Source: Monodelphis domestica (lineage: Eukaryota; Chordata; Mammalia; Didelphimorphia; Didelphidae). From it: DNA of 64,000 nucleotides. This document shows, in pieces, positions 34,880 to 45,949 of this stretch (the stretch's first letter is position 1; every line of letters begins with the position of its first letter). The notes beneath the pieces were generated by a model. The model was not told the origin of the DNA. It made no database searches and saw only the letters and a program-made list of their open reading frames with translations. The stretch lies in contig NC_077229.1 in NCBI RefSeq assembly GCF_027887165.1, forward strand, positions 116,700,520 to 116,764,519, given 5' to 3'. Made by a program: the position numbers and the translations under genes.

Positions 34880-35290
34880 GGTTATTGGTCAGTGAAGTTG
34901 GGGAGGGGGAGGGAGAAACTCATTCTTCTTCTTTCTACAAGAGCAGTTCCCTCTCAAAAGTCCTTCACTATTGGACAATAAAAAGCCTGATTCCAAATTG
35001 TTTCATCTTATTTAGACAGGCTTAGAGATGAGTTATATTCTTTCATCCAAATATTATATACCCTCTGTTGTTTTTTTATCATATGTCTTTATCTAATGGT
35101 CAAAACAATTAACTCCTACCAAAAAGAGGAATGGCTTGCTTGAACATAGTTTGTAACTTGGAGGAATATTTTAATTCAGAAAAAATATACCTTCTGTGTT
35201 TACATTAAATGTAGTCAGGGTAGATATTATTACTTACTTTTAAAACTTATACATGTATGTTGTCCACAAACTTTTTGAAAGCAGCTATGG
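34880..35290. other. Unassigned sequence
   Basis: No recognised feature beyond a short G-rich patch near 34898. Confidence 0.4.
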
Positions 35291-35299
35291 ATTCCCTTT

Positions 35300-35385
35300 A
35301 AAATTTTTAACCTCAAGGCTTAGCTTAGTGCCTGTCAAATGTCAGGATGTTGACAAAGGTTTATTGATTGATTGATTGACACTTC
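35300..35385 (+). mobile_element. L2 LINE 3' end
   Basis: CTCAAGGCTTAGCTTAGTGC, CTGTCAAATGTCAGG and TTTATTGATTGATTGATTGA, where the last part has expanded as an ATTG tandem. Confidence 0.65.
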
Positions 35386-35389
35386 TACT

Positions 35390-36140
35390 TACATCACTAT
35401 TATCTTTGGTCACCTCATTGCTGAAGGGAACTAAAGAATATGAAATATCAAGCAAGTTCATGTTAAAAAGAAACCAACAAAAAATAAAACAAAAAATTTT
35501 AAACCCCTACAAATCACATTTAAGTGCTATAAAATTTTCTCAAAATAGCAAACTAGGTGATATGACCATTGCTTATATATGTACATATGTTTGTGGATAT
35601 ATTGTGAGCATACATATATGTACACACATATTTTGAGCTTTACAGCTTATAGTACACATCTTTAGAAATTTTCTCATGAGATCATTTTGATAATCCTGTG
35701 TGTCAGGCATTACAAAAATATGTATACATATGTGTATATTCATATATGTATGTATTCTAGCTTGTTAGGATTTTTATAGGATGTCTTGGTTTGGTGGGTG
35801 GGGGGAAGTGGGGGAAATCACATTTTATATAATTTCTAATCAGATTTTAGCTCTGGTTTTTCCTAGTATTTTTTTTTTTTCATTCTGCTGTAGATGTGGC
35901 CTTTCAGGCTTTGTGACCTAGTATGTGATGAGTTATTTGAGATATGTCTGTTCCTCTTTGTAGATCATGTACTGAGTTTATCCAAAGTCATTCCTACTAA
36001 GTCTGTTATCTACAAAGTGCTGGCCTTGGGAAGCATGAGTCACTTTCCTGATTCTGAACTGGGAAAACGATTTCCCAAGGGTCATTTGGTTGAAGCACAT
36101 TTGGCTGTCTTAGATGTAAAAGGATCTGACATTGTGAGTG
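35390..36140. other. Unassigned sequence with TATG-type patches
   Basis: TATA/TACATATG-rich patches at 35575-35630 and 35720-35755, and a G-rich patch at 35795-35815. The 110-codon frame at 35894-36226 has no recognised motif and runs into L2. Confidence 0.4.
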
Positions 36141-36144
36141 GTGG

Positions 36145-36432
36145 TGGGGGCCTCCAGTCCTACCTCAGATTGGAAGGAAGCCTCCTAGTTTCCTTTAAGT
36201 TTCAGCTCACATGCCATGTCCTATAAGGAAGCTTTCATTATTTCTTCAGTGGTGAGTCTTACTTGAATTTTATCATTATTTTGCTTACAGTTTGGATTTA
36301 CTTACCTGCTTATGTTGTTTTCTCAAAGCAGAAAAGAAGTTTCATGAAAGTGGGGATCATTTTGTTTTTGCTTTATATCCCAATGCCTTACACAGGACTC
36401 GGCACCTTCTAATGCCTATTAAGTTGAGTTTA
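36145..36432 (+). mobile_element. L2 LINE 3' region
   Basis: TTTAAGTTTCAGCTCACATG, CTATAAGGAAGCTTTCATTA, CATGAAAGTGGGGATCATTT, CCCAATGCCTTACACAGGAC, TCGGCACCTTCTAATGCC. Confidence 0.75.
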
Positions 36433-36439
36433 CGTAAAG

Positions 36440-37178
36440 CTTTTGCTTCTAAACCTAGGGCCCTTTACACTATATCACAATATCTCCTTTAAGGCCATAG
36501 TGGCCTTGTCTGGGATTCTCTTAAACATTCCTCATATCTTCCAAATGTAGAAAGGTTGAGGTTGCTGCTATTGCAAAAGAAATTATGGTTGACCACAGAT
36601 GAAGCAATTCCAAGGACTGTGGAGTGATTATAATCATTGTGTTGGCAGGCATACAAAAGAAGTATCATAGGGTCCTTAGAGACTGTATGCCTGATAACTG
36701 GTTCAAGAACACTGCATGAGACTCTACTCCTTAGGGCAGCATCATTCTTTTATTAAGATTTCTAAAGTCGGCATTAATAGGCTTCAATCATTTTCTTTCT
36801 TAGAAAGCAACCACAGGGTAACTTGTCCTGAACTCTGGAGGCATACCTTCTTCTGTGCACCATCCAAAAACAGTTTCCATGGTAACAGCTAGCACTTGAA
36901 AAGCACTGGGCTATCTTCCTCTATACACAGGACTTCCTTCCCTTTCAGCCATTGCTATGACATCAGGTAGTTGAGTATCAAGTGGTGATAGCAAATGTTT
37001 CACAGCTGGTAGAAGCAGGTGTGCCTATTAAATAAATAACTTAGGCTACCTATATTCTGGCAGATAAACTCATTTAGTAGAAACTATAGGTTCAAAAGCC
37101 CCAGAAAGTCATATTCTTATAAGTTCAGCACATCTGTTTGAGCTCAAAAAAAGATCTTCTCATAGGAAGAGAACTGAG
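36440..37178. other. Unassigned sequence, possibly unique or conserved non-coding
   Basis: No repeat family recognised over about 700 bases, without simple repeats and with more balanced composition than the surroundings. No coding frame. Confidence 0.35.
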
Positions 37179-37179
37179 A

Positions 37180-37650
37180 ATTATAAGAATCTTAAAAGTT
37201 AGGAGAGACATCAAAGTCATCTAGCCTTATCCCGACTTAAAGCAGAAGCATCTATCACACCCCTGGCAAGTAATCATTCAGCCTGTTTTTTTTAAAGGGA
37301 CAGGGATCTTGTTGCCTTAGAGTAAAGCCTATTCCATTATGGAATAATTTTAATTGTTAAGCACTATATCTATTCTCTGAGCCCAAATCTACTCCCCTTT
37401 TAATTTTTCTCAATCTTCAATTCTGCCATGTACACTGAGAAGAATTAATTAAAGAATTAAAGCTCTTTTAGAGAAGACAGCCCTTCAAATATTTAGGCAT
37501 CATCCTATTTTCCTTAAGTTGTCATTTTACTAGGATAAAAATTGTCAATAAAATTACCCAAAATTACCTTGATCCCATTTTCCTAGAGCTGATGATCCAA
37601 ACCCCAACAGCACTTGGAAGTTTTCCTTTATTCTAAAAAAATACTGATCA
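37180..37650 (-). mobile_element. CR1/L3 LINE fragment, minus strand
   Basis: AAAGTCATCTAGCCTTATCC, TAAGCACTATATCTATTCTC, CCCTTCAAATATTTAGGCAT, CATCCTATTTTCCTTAAGTT and CAAACCCCAACAGCACTTGG follow the reversed L3 order. Confidence 0.65.
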
Positions 37651-38157
37651 GGACAAGACCAGAAATCTAATCTAGAAAGAATCTGACAAGAAAAGAGCAG
37701 AGTAAAACTCTAACCTCCAACAATTGGAAGATATGATTTCTACGAATACTGACTACATTTTTTTTCTTTTGGGCATGAATGCTTTCCAACACAATGGACT
37801 CATAATTATTCATGCTGGCCTTAAGGACTTCAAAAAACTGAACTAATTATTAGAACCAAGTGTGGGAATTTATATCTATTACAATTAAAATGTGGCCTTT
37901 GATTTGTATAATCTAAAATCTGATAAAGATAACATTTGTGTCTTTATCCAAGTCCTTTACAGAAATTCTGACTAGAACAATACTCAAGACTCATCAATAA
38001 AACAGGCCAGCTACATCAGTCTAATCCAGTTAGTCAGCAGAGCAGTGAGGAAGCCCCTTCAGTATAGAATATCCCAAATGCACAGATCTAGCAAATAAAA
38101 AGAGGCTCAAGAATACAGCTAATGAGTGATGTGGGGGAGGGGAGAAGGAAAAGAAAT

Positions 38158-39120
38158 ATGAGTAAACAACAGAAAAAAAATTGCAATTGACAGCTTCTAT
38201 CTAGCTAATAAAAAAGAGCAAGTAAAACAGAGGAGGGCCAAGGAACATCAAGCAAAATCTCAGGAATTCCAGTGAATTGGACACAGGCTTTGGAAGAACT
38301 CAAAACGCAAGTCAAAAATCAATTCAGAGAAGCTGAAGACAATTGGGGAAAAAAAGAAACTTAAAAAGGAAAATAGGTTATCTGGAAACAGACACATGCA
38401 CTAAAACAGGACCTACAAGGAAAAAACAGACAAAAAGTAAAAGGATGACCAAAAAGCCAGGGATGAAATTTAGTCTTTAAAAATTAGAATCAAAGAGTTA
38501 GAAGCAAATAACTTCAAAAAGCAGCAAGAGTATAAAATAAAATCAAAAGAATGAAAACATTAAGAAATATATGAAACACTTCATTGATAAAACAATAGAT
38601 CTAGAAAATAGATCCAGAAGAGACAATTTAAAAATTATTAGTCTACTGGAGAAACATGACAAAAGAAAAATCCTGGACATCATTCTACAAGAAATCATAG
38701 AAGAAAACTGCCTTGATACTCTTATTCAAGAGGATAAAGTAGAGTTTGAAAGAATCCACAGATCACTTCCTGTATTAATTGACAATGCCCAGGAATGTTA
38801 TAGTGAAGGTTAAGAATTTCCAGACCAAAGTAAAAAATATTAGAAGCTGCTACAAAAAAGCTATGCAGATATCATGGAGCCATAGTTAGAATAACACAGG
38901 ACCTGGCTACATCTACAATGAAGGACCAGATGGCATGGAACATGATATTCCAGAAAGCAAGAAAACTGGGTCTACAACCAAGAATCAACTACTCAGCAAA
39001 ATTGAATATATTCTTGCAAGTGAAAATATGATCATTTAATAAAATAGAATACTTCCAAGCATTCCTAAAGAAAAGACTTGACTTAAAACAGAAAATTTGA
39101 TGCCCTAACATAGAACCAAA
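38158..39120 (+). pseudogene. L1 ORF1 remnant (RNA-binding chaperone protein)
   Basis: Start at ATGAGTAAACAACAG, matching the ORF1 start of copy 2 at 55964. ORF1p coats L1 RNA in the cytoplasmic RNP. The longest clean piece, 38571-38813, encodes DLENRSRRDNLKIISLLEK then ILQEIIEENCLDTLIQEDKV and FERIHRS. This aligns with the RRM of human ORF1p (ELENRVMRANLRLIGVPE…LQDIIQENFPNLA…IQEIQRTP). The N-terminal part is rich in Lys/Gln/Glu, consistent with the coiled coil. The C-terminal part (about 38940-39060) keeps a KIEYILASEN-like trace out of frame. Several stops and frameshifts. Confidence 0.9.
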
Positions 39121-39825
39121 GAGAATCACCAAAAGCTAATTAAGAAAGGGGTAAAAATTTAATGGACCTAATAAGTTCAAATGATTTGTATTCCTTTAGG
39201 AAAAATGATATTGATAACTCTTAAAAGTAGTTATTATCATCAGGGTATCTAGAAGAAATATACTTAATGGAAACAGTTACAAACTGTATAGGATGAATTA
39301 TATATATATATGTATGTATACATATTAAAAACTAAGGGTAAAAAATAGAATAATACTAAGAGAAATGGGAAAAGAGATAAAATGGAGTAAATTTACATTT
39401 CACAAAGAAGCACATGGGAGGAGGAGGGAGAAGACCAAGACTTTAACCAGGAAGGGTTAAAGACATTGGAGACAGACAATACTTAAATCTTAAGTGCAAT
39501 GAAATTGACTCAGAGAGTGAAGAACAATCAGGTCCATTGGGGCAGAGAATTGTATTGTGCTCTATAGAGAAGTAGAAGGGTAATAAATGGGAGGGTTGGG
39601 AGGGAAGAAATACAAGGGAGATATATTGTGGGGACATTTGAAAGGCACTATAGTAAGAGGGGAATCAATAATAGGAGAGGTGCTAGTAAGGGGAGTAACA
39701 TTACCTACGGAAAAGGGGGGAAACCAACTAAAACCAAAACATTGGAGGGGAGGGTAAAAGGGATATGAAAAAAGGCAGAACCTGAGGAGAAATCCAAATG
39801 GAAGAAAATACATAGACAGTAAACA
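39121..39825 (+). other. L1 copy 1 inter-ORF segment
   Basis: Purine-rich spacer between ORF1 and ORF2, with an (AT)n patch at 39300-39312. The same spacer is found in copy 2 (about 57040-58180), which shows it belongs to this L1 lineage. At about 0.7 kb it is much longer than the human L1 spacer (63 bp). The minus-strand frames here (39443-40310) are shadows of the purine-rich strand. Confidence 0.7.
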
Positions 39826-40095
39826 TAACTGTGAATGTGAATGGGATATATTCCCCAATAAAAAAGAAAGCTGATAGCAGAATGTATTAAAAACCAGAAT
39901 CCAACCATATGTTGTCTACAAGAAACACAATTGAGGCAGGTAGATATAGACACGGTAAAGGTAAGAGGGTGGAGCAGAATTTACTGAGCTGCAACTTAGT
40001 CAAAGAAGGCAGGAGTAGCAATAATGATTTCAGACAAAGCTAAAGCAAAAATAGATCTCACTAAAAGAAATAAGGATCTTGATGAAAAGTAGTAA

Positions 40096-42189
40096 TGTGC
40101 CAAGGGGATCTTATCCCCTCCCCTTCCTGAGTAGCGTGACTTGTCCTTCAACATTTTTAAAATACCACAGTTGTACCAGGTTTTGCCTCCTTGTATGTCC
40201 TGAATGTGAATAAAAGAAAGGGGGTGGGGCTTTTCTGGGCTTTTTTTAGTGGATGGCAGTGTTAGACAGGTAATGGGGTTGAGGAAAAGGTTCTGCAGGT
40301 TAGGAGACACGTGATCAGAGGACAGAGTAAGAAAGAGATTTTAAACTGTGCTGATCTATATGTCCTATTAATAAATGTTATGAAAATTAATAAATGGGTA
40401 GATATTTTAATGTTCATTTGTAACAGCTTGGTAATCACTTTGGTTTCAAATGGATATTTAATTTTCTTCTGAGACAGTTTCATATTTTTGAGAATAGTAT
40501 AGGTTTTTATTTAGAGAGAAGGGGTTTCAGTTTGCTTGTCTACTTCCATATGCGAAACAAACCTTGGCAGAGAGAGGGAACAGGCTGCTGTTTTTTTCCC
40601 TCCGATTGGATCATATGGGATAGGTAAAACTTTCTCTCCCATGTGGTTCCTCCTACCCCAATTTCCTTTAGCTTAGATATAGATGGGATGGTAAAGACAG
40701 AATTCCCAGCTTTTTGCACACACAGAATCAAGGGTTTTTTTTTTTTTTTTTTAACTCCTGGTCCTTCCCAACCTCCTGTCTGCCTAACTCCTGGCACGCC
40801 ACACCAGGCAAGATGCTGATTCAGGCTCCTAGCTTGCATGAGGATAGGGTGGTTGAAAACAGAGCCCAAGCCTTTTTTTGAGTGGATTGGAGTAAGAAGT
40901 CCAAGCCTTTTGCGCAGATGGGAACCCAGGCTCTGACTTCCCCTGGCACAGGAAACCTGCAAAACATCTACCTGCTGTGAACCCAAGGCATGGGGGGCTG
41001 TGAGCACAGGGCGGAGACACCCCTTAAATTAATCCTGGGGGTCCTTCCAGGTGGTGGAATAGAGTTAGGAGCTCCATGCCTGAGATCCAACACCCCCAAC
41101 TTTAAAAATATGTGGCTTTCACAGCACATTCCTTCAGACTGCTTGCTTCCTCTAAGCATATCAAAAGCTATACTTTTTTTTCTTTCTTCTTTTTTCTCTT
41201 TCTTTTATGTACCTGTGAAAAAGAGATAGGAGAGAACCCTCAAGTGTGTTACCCTCTATACACAGTTGTAGGGCCACCTTGTGGCGAGAATGAAAACTTC
41301 AGGAAAATTAAATTGAATACATTTAAATAAAATGATTATATTTAATATTAATAATATAGAATTAAATTAAAAACAAATTTATAAAGTTTAACAAAACCAA
41401 CATTAAATCAAATTAATTAAATGCAACATTAAGGAATAATTTTAGTACACAATAGTATTAATAATACTATTAATAACAACAATTATTAATTTTCAATAAC
41501 AATTATTAGTCACCAGATATTATTAATTATTAATAATTATTATAAATAATTTATACTTATTGTTTATTTACAGTGATTAATTATTAACAACAACAATTAT
41601 AATGAATATATTGTTATTTATTATTAATAATAACAATAAATATACTAAATACACATTTATTATTAGGGCTATTGCTGTGCAACAATCATTTGGTTCATTA
41701 TATTAGCTTATTTTTTTAATCCTACTGTCATTGCCTTCCACAATAACATTGAAGAAATTTCTGTTTCCTTTTTTTAATGTTTTAGGAATTTTTCACTCTT
41801 TAAGCTGACCACTTAGCAATATTCAGACTAGCTTAAATCGGCAGATTAAGACAAATAGATTTGGCATTATGGGAAATACTGTAACAAATCAAGGGAAATT
41901 AAGATACATTCATTTATATTCACCCCTGAATAAACTTTTTCATTCTTGGGGTGATCCTAATCTTCCTAAGGAGAATTTGATGACAAAGAAAGAAGGTAGA
42001 AAGCTTTGTAAAGAATGGATGGAAAAGTCCTTTTACCTGGCCAAAATATGGTTCCTTTGACTTCAAGATCTTAAAGGATTTAAAGTTAGCCATTAAAAAC
42101 AAAGATTCCAAAGATTGATATACCTTTCCTATTAATAAACTTTATAAAATTAATAACTTGGTAGATATATCAATTTTAAAATTGTAACA
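40096..42189. mobile_element. LTR-type retroelement fossil inserted in L1 copy 1
   Basis: Starts TGTGCC and ends GTAACA at exactly the point where copy 2 shows continuous L1 text (…GTAGTATAAATAATG). GTAA and GTAT flank it, a 4-base target duplication with one mismatch. Both halves contain a similar ~74-bp block (40352-40425 and 42116-42189: CCTATTAATAAA…TTAATAA…GGTAGATAT…TTGTAACA), which would be the 3' end of a ~330-bp LTR at each side, though the rest of the right LTR is not recognisable. The interior has a GC-richer part (40740-41130), a T run and a strongly AT-rich part (41300-41660). Broken and old. Confidence 0.55.
41320..41660. repeat. AT-rich (ATT/TAATAA)n low-complexity stretch
   Basis: Over 300 bases made almost wholly of A and T with imperfect TTATTAATAA units, inside the LTR-type fossil. 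Confidence 0.85.
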
Positions 42190-42849
42190 GTATAAATAAT
42201 GAAGAAATATCAGTACTCAACCTATATGTAGAAAATAGAACAGCATCCAGATTTCTAAAAGAGAAACTAATAGAGCTTAAGGAAGAAATAGATACTAAAA
42301 CCATACTAATGGGGGACCTTAACCTTCCTCTATAATATAGAAAAATTGAACAAAAAAATAAATAAGAAAGAAGTACAGGAAGTGAATGAAATGTTAGAAA
42401 AATTAGAGCTCATACATATAGAAAAATAAATAGGGATAAAAAGTAATATTCCTTCTTTTCAGTGGCACATGCCACATATAGAAAGTTTGACTATTTACTA
42501 GGTCATAAAAACTCTGCAAGCAAATGTAGGAAAGCAGAAATAATAAACACAATTCTTTCAGACAATAATGAGATAAAAATTGTAATCAATATGGGCCTGT
42601 AGAAAGGCAGATTTAAAATTAATTGGAAATTAAAAATCTAATTCGTCAAAACTAGTGGGTCAAAGAACAAATTAAAGAAACAATTATTGATTTCATTGAA
42701 GAGAATGACAATGAGGGAAAAAAGAAAAGAACTTATCAAAATCTATGGCATGCAGCCAATGTGGTACTCAAGGGAAATTTTATATCCCTGAGAGCATATA
42801 TCTAGGAATTATAAAGGGAAGAGGTCAATGAATTGAGCATGCAACTTTA

Positions 42850-44265
42850 AAAAACTAGAAAGAGAACAAATTAAAAATCTCCAAATTAATGCTAAATAGG
42901 AAATCATAAAAATCAAAGGAGAAATCAAGCAAATTGAAAGCAAAAGAACTATTGAACTAATAAGACTAGGAGCTGGTACTTTGAAAAAACAAATAAAACT
43001 ATACTGGTTAATCTAATAAAAAAAGAAAGAAGAAAATCAAATTAACAGTATCAGAGATGAAAAGGGCAACCTCACCTCTAAAAATGATGAAATTAAGGTA
43101 ATTATTAAGAACTATTTTGCCCAATTATATGGCAATAAATATGACAATCAACGTTAAATAGATGATTATTTACCAAAATACAAATTGCCTAGATTAGCAG
43201 ACGAGGAAATAGAATACTTAAACAATCCCATATCAGGAAAATAAATTGAACAAGCCATCAAGGAATTAGCTAAGAAAACATCCCCAGGGCCTGATGGATT
43301 CACAAATGAATTTAATCAAATATTTAAAGAACAACTAATCCTAATCCTATACAAACTATTTGACAAAATAAGCAAAGGATGAGTTTTACCAAAATCCTCT
43401 CATGACACAAATATGGTACTGATTCCAAAGCCAGACAAAGTAAAAACAGATAAAGAAAACTATAGACCAATCTCCTTAATGAACATAGATTCAAAAATCT
43501 TAAATAGAATACTAGCAAAAAGACTCCAGCAAGTGAACATGAGGGTTATTCACTATTGATCAGGTGGGATTTATAGTAGGAATGCAAGGATGGTTTAATA
43601 TTAGGAAAATTATCCACATAATTGACCATATCAACAACCAAAACAACAGTAATCACATAATTATCTCAATAGATGTAGAAAAAGTCTTTCACAAAATACA
43701 ACACACATTCCTATTGAAAGCACTAGAAAGCTTAGGAATAGAAGGGCCTTTCCTAAAAGTAATAAACAGTATATATCTAAAACCATTAGTAAGCATCATC
43801 TGCAATGGGGACAAACTAGAAGCCTTCCCAATAAGATCAGGAGTGAAACAAGTATGCCAATTATCACCGCTATTATTTATCATTGTACTAGATACACTAG
43901 CAGTAGCAATTAGAGAAGAAAAAGAAATTGAAGGTATTCAAATAGGCAAGGAGGAGACCAAGTTATCACTCTTTGCAGATGACATGATGGTCTACTTAAA
44001 GAATCCTAGAGAATCAATTAAAAAGCTAGTGGAAATAATCAACAACTTTAGCAAAGTAGCAGGATGCAAAATAAACCCACATATTTCATCAGCATTTCTC
44101 TATATTTCCAACACAACTCAGCAGCAAGAGTTAGAAATAGAAATTTCATTTAAAATCACCCTACACAATATAAAATATTTAGGAATCTATTTACCAACAA
44201 AATCACAGGAAATATATGAACCAACTACAAAATACTTTCCATACAATTAATACTGGATCTAAATT
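42850..44265 (+). pseudogene. L1 ORF2 reverse transcriptase, partly open (228-codon piece 43564-44250)
   Basis: The block [11 protein letters not shown] near 43285 and IPKPDK…[12 protein letters not shown] near 43425-43490 are the RT N-terminal signatures. From 43564 an unbroken 228-codon frame reads MGFIVGMQGWFNIRK (human VGFIPGMQGWFNIRK), HIIISIDVEKVFHKIQ (motif A; catalytic Asp kept, the second Asp of AFDKIQ changed to His), SGVKQVCQLSPLLF (human TGTRQGCPLSPLLF), LSLFADDMMVYL (catalytic FADD motif kept) and FSKVAGCKIN. The gene is a LINE polymerase and not a host gene. Upstream and downstream frames are broken. Confidence 0.95.
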
Positions 44266-44339
44266 ATTGGAAAAAAGAAATATCAATTGTTAATTTAGTT
44301 ATTTTGTGCCTTACCTATTATACTACCAAAAAACTTTTT

Positions 44340-44800
44340 TTACTCAATTAGGAAAAAAAATTATAACAAAGTTCATTTAGACGAACAAAAGACCTAGGAA
44401 TCAAAGGAACTAATGGGAAATATAATGTGAGGGATGGAGGTCTAGCAGTACCGGATCTCAAGTTTTACTATAAAACAGTGGTCCTCAAAACAATATGGTC
44501 CTGGCTAAGAGATAGAAGGGATGATCAATAAAATTGACTTGTGGTAAATGACCTCATGACATAGTGTACAATAAACCCAAATATCCCCATTGTGGGGACA
44601 GAAACCCACTATTTGACAAAAAATTGCTGGGAAAATTGGAAAACAATGTGGAAGAGATTAGGTTTAGATCAACATCTCACATCCTACACCAATATAAATT
44701 CAGAATGGGTGAATGACTTAAATATAAAGAAGGAAACCTTAAGTAAATTAGGTGAATACATAATACCAGTCAGATCTATGGGAAAAGTAAAAGAGAGAAT
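44340..44800 (+). pseudogene. L1 ORF2 C-terminal region, truncated
   Basis: Text after the RT: GGLAVPDLKFYYKTVVLKT-like block near 44435, then at 44592-44800 CWENWKTMWKRLGLDQHLTS (human [20 protein letters not shown]) and NINSEWVNDLNIKKET (human KINSRWIKDLNVKPKT). The Cys-rich C-terminal segment is missing because L1 text stops near 44800. Confidence 0.9.
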
Positions 44801-45245
44801 ATATATGCATGCAAAGGACATCATCTGTCAGTCAAAAAGGAACATTCCATTTGGAATGCTACAGGGGTAAAACAGTTGGAGCTAAGTCAATGGCTGAAAG
44901 GCTGGACTAAACCTTTGGCCTCTGACAGGGTGGAGGAGAAGTTGAGTCTTTCCATGTGGCTGATGGTGGTGGCTGGACCTGGAGAGCTAATTGTATCTCT
45001 GAAACTTGGGTTTGAAGGAAGAAGAAAGAAGATAGACAGTTGTCCTCATATCTCTCTGACTGACTCTGTGTCATAGTTGTGACAGAACTTCCATTTCCCC
45101 AATATCCTCCAAACCAAGGCTCCTTGTAGAGAATAGGGAAACCTATCCCCTTACCATATCCTCCATCCTTTCCTGTCTTCCCCTAATAAACCCTTACTTG
45201 AGTTAAAGAAGAGAAAAGAGTATTTTCTCTAAAGCATCATAGTTC
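44800..45245 (+). mobile_element. LTR-like unit at the 3' end of L1 copy 1
   Basis: L1 text ends near 44790 and is followed by a less AT-rich block ending in CTTCCCCTAATAAACCCTTA, a typical R-region poly(A) signal near 45183-45195. This is LTR-like, but I could not fix the TG…CA borders or a target duplication. Confidence 0.45.
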
Positions 45246-45329
45246 ACCCTGAGTGAGTATTTTCTCATTTGAAAAATTAGATATAGGGAAGAGTTTGTTA
45301 AATGGACTTCAAAATCAATTTTAGAGCTA

Positions 45330-45510
45330 TTATATGATCCTAAATCTGTAACAAATCCTCCTGAATCTTTGCCTTGTTGATAGTAATTGTCATTCAAAAT
45401 TGATTATCATATATTGTTCTTGTTACTGTGTACAGTGTTCTTATTTTGCTCACTTGACTTTACATCACATCATTTAAGACTTCCATGTTTTATAGGACAT
45501 TTAAAAATTG
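45330..45510 (-). mobile_element. L1 LINE 3'-UTR fragment, minus strand
   Basis: TGTTGATAGTAATTGTCATT, CAAAATTGATTATCATATAT, TGTTACTGTGTACAGTGTTC and TTGCTCACTTGACTTTACAT match the reversed L1 3' UTR at 63010-63120. Confidence 0.75.
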
Positions 45511-45683
45511 TATAACAAGTTTTTTTAATAAATATTTATTGAATTGAAAACTATCATGAGACTTTCCCAAATGTCAAATAGAAATTCAGACTTCATACAT
45601 CTTCTCATTTATTTTTTTGTCTATAAAAGAAAATGTATTCATTCGACAAACCTGTAGTAATCTCCTACAATGTGTAATATAAG

Positions 45684-45908
45684 CAGCTAGGTTGCTCAGT
45701 AGTTGGAGTACTTAGTCTGGAATCAGGAAATCCTGAGTTCAAATCTAGCCTCAGATATTTAGTAGCTATATAACCCTCAACAAAAAGATTAGCTGGAGAA
45801 TAAAATGGTAAAACACTCCAGTATCCTTGCCAAGAACACCTCATGGATACCTGTGGTCTATAGGAACAAAATATTCAAACATGACTGAATAACTGAGCAA
45901 CAAATGTT
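45684..45908 (+). mobile_element. MAR1-type CORE-SINE with RTE-like tail
   Basis: AGCAGCTAGGTTGCTCAGTA, TCTGGAATCAGGAAATCCTG, AGTTCAAATCTAGCCTCAGA, AAACACTCCAGTATCCTTGC, CAAGAACACCTCATGGA and the TGACTGAATAACTGAGCAAC end. Confidence 0.92.
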
Positions 45909-45949
45909 TGCTAATTACTGATCAAAGATTCACAGTCTCAGCTTTGTAA

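Larger units (their letters stand above)
39826..42850 (+). pseudogene. L1 ORF2 endonuclease region, interrupted
   Basis: The endonuclease nicks target DNA for target-primed reverse transcription. Its first strand (ITVNVNGIYSP; human ILTLNINGLNS) is at 39826, followed by an SNHMLSTRNT(I) trace of CCIQETHL, and a KEGRSSNNDFRQ trace. The frame is then split by the LTR-type element at 40096-42189 and resumes at 42190 with the block corresponding to LNIYAPN, then the GDLNLP block (GDFN in human) near 42310. Broken by stops. Confidence 0.85.
38040..44800 (+). mobile_element. L1 LINE copy 1 (marsupial L1), split by a 2.1-kb LTR-type element
   Basis: Carries ORF1 (about 38158-39120), an inter-ORF segment, the endonuclease start of ORF2 (39826-40095), the interrupting element (40096-42189), the rest of the endonuclease, the reverse transcriptase (43200-44260) and part of the C-terminal region (44340-44790). 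No 5' UTR is recognisable and the 3' UTR is missing, being replaced by an LTR-like unit. Many stops and frameshifts make it a dead copy, but the reverse transcriptase core is still open over 228 codons. Confidence 0.93.

Noticed and set aside
35894-36226. 110-codon plus-strand frame
   Set aside because: No family resemblance and it runs into an L2 3' region.
39443-40310. Series of minus-strand frames over the L1 spacer
   Set aside because: Shadows of a purine-rich strand; no homology and they overlap one another.
40540-41007. 155-codon minus-strand frame in the GC-richer part of the 40-42 kb fossil
   Set aside because: No recognisable motif; includes a poly-lysine from the T run; overlaps other frames.
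41869-42060. 63-codon frame starting Met-Gly inside the same fossil, which recalls a matrix-type start
   Set aside because: Too short and without a supporting motif; left as part of the fossil.
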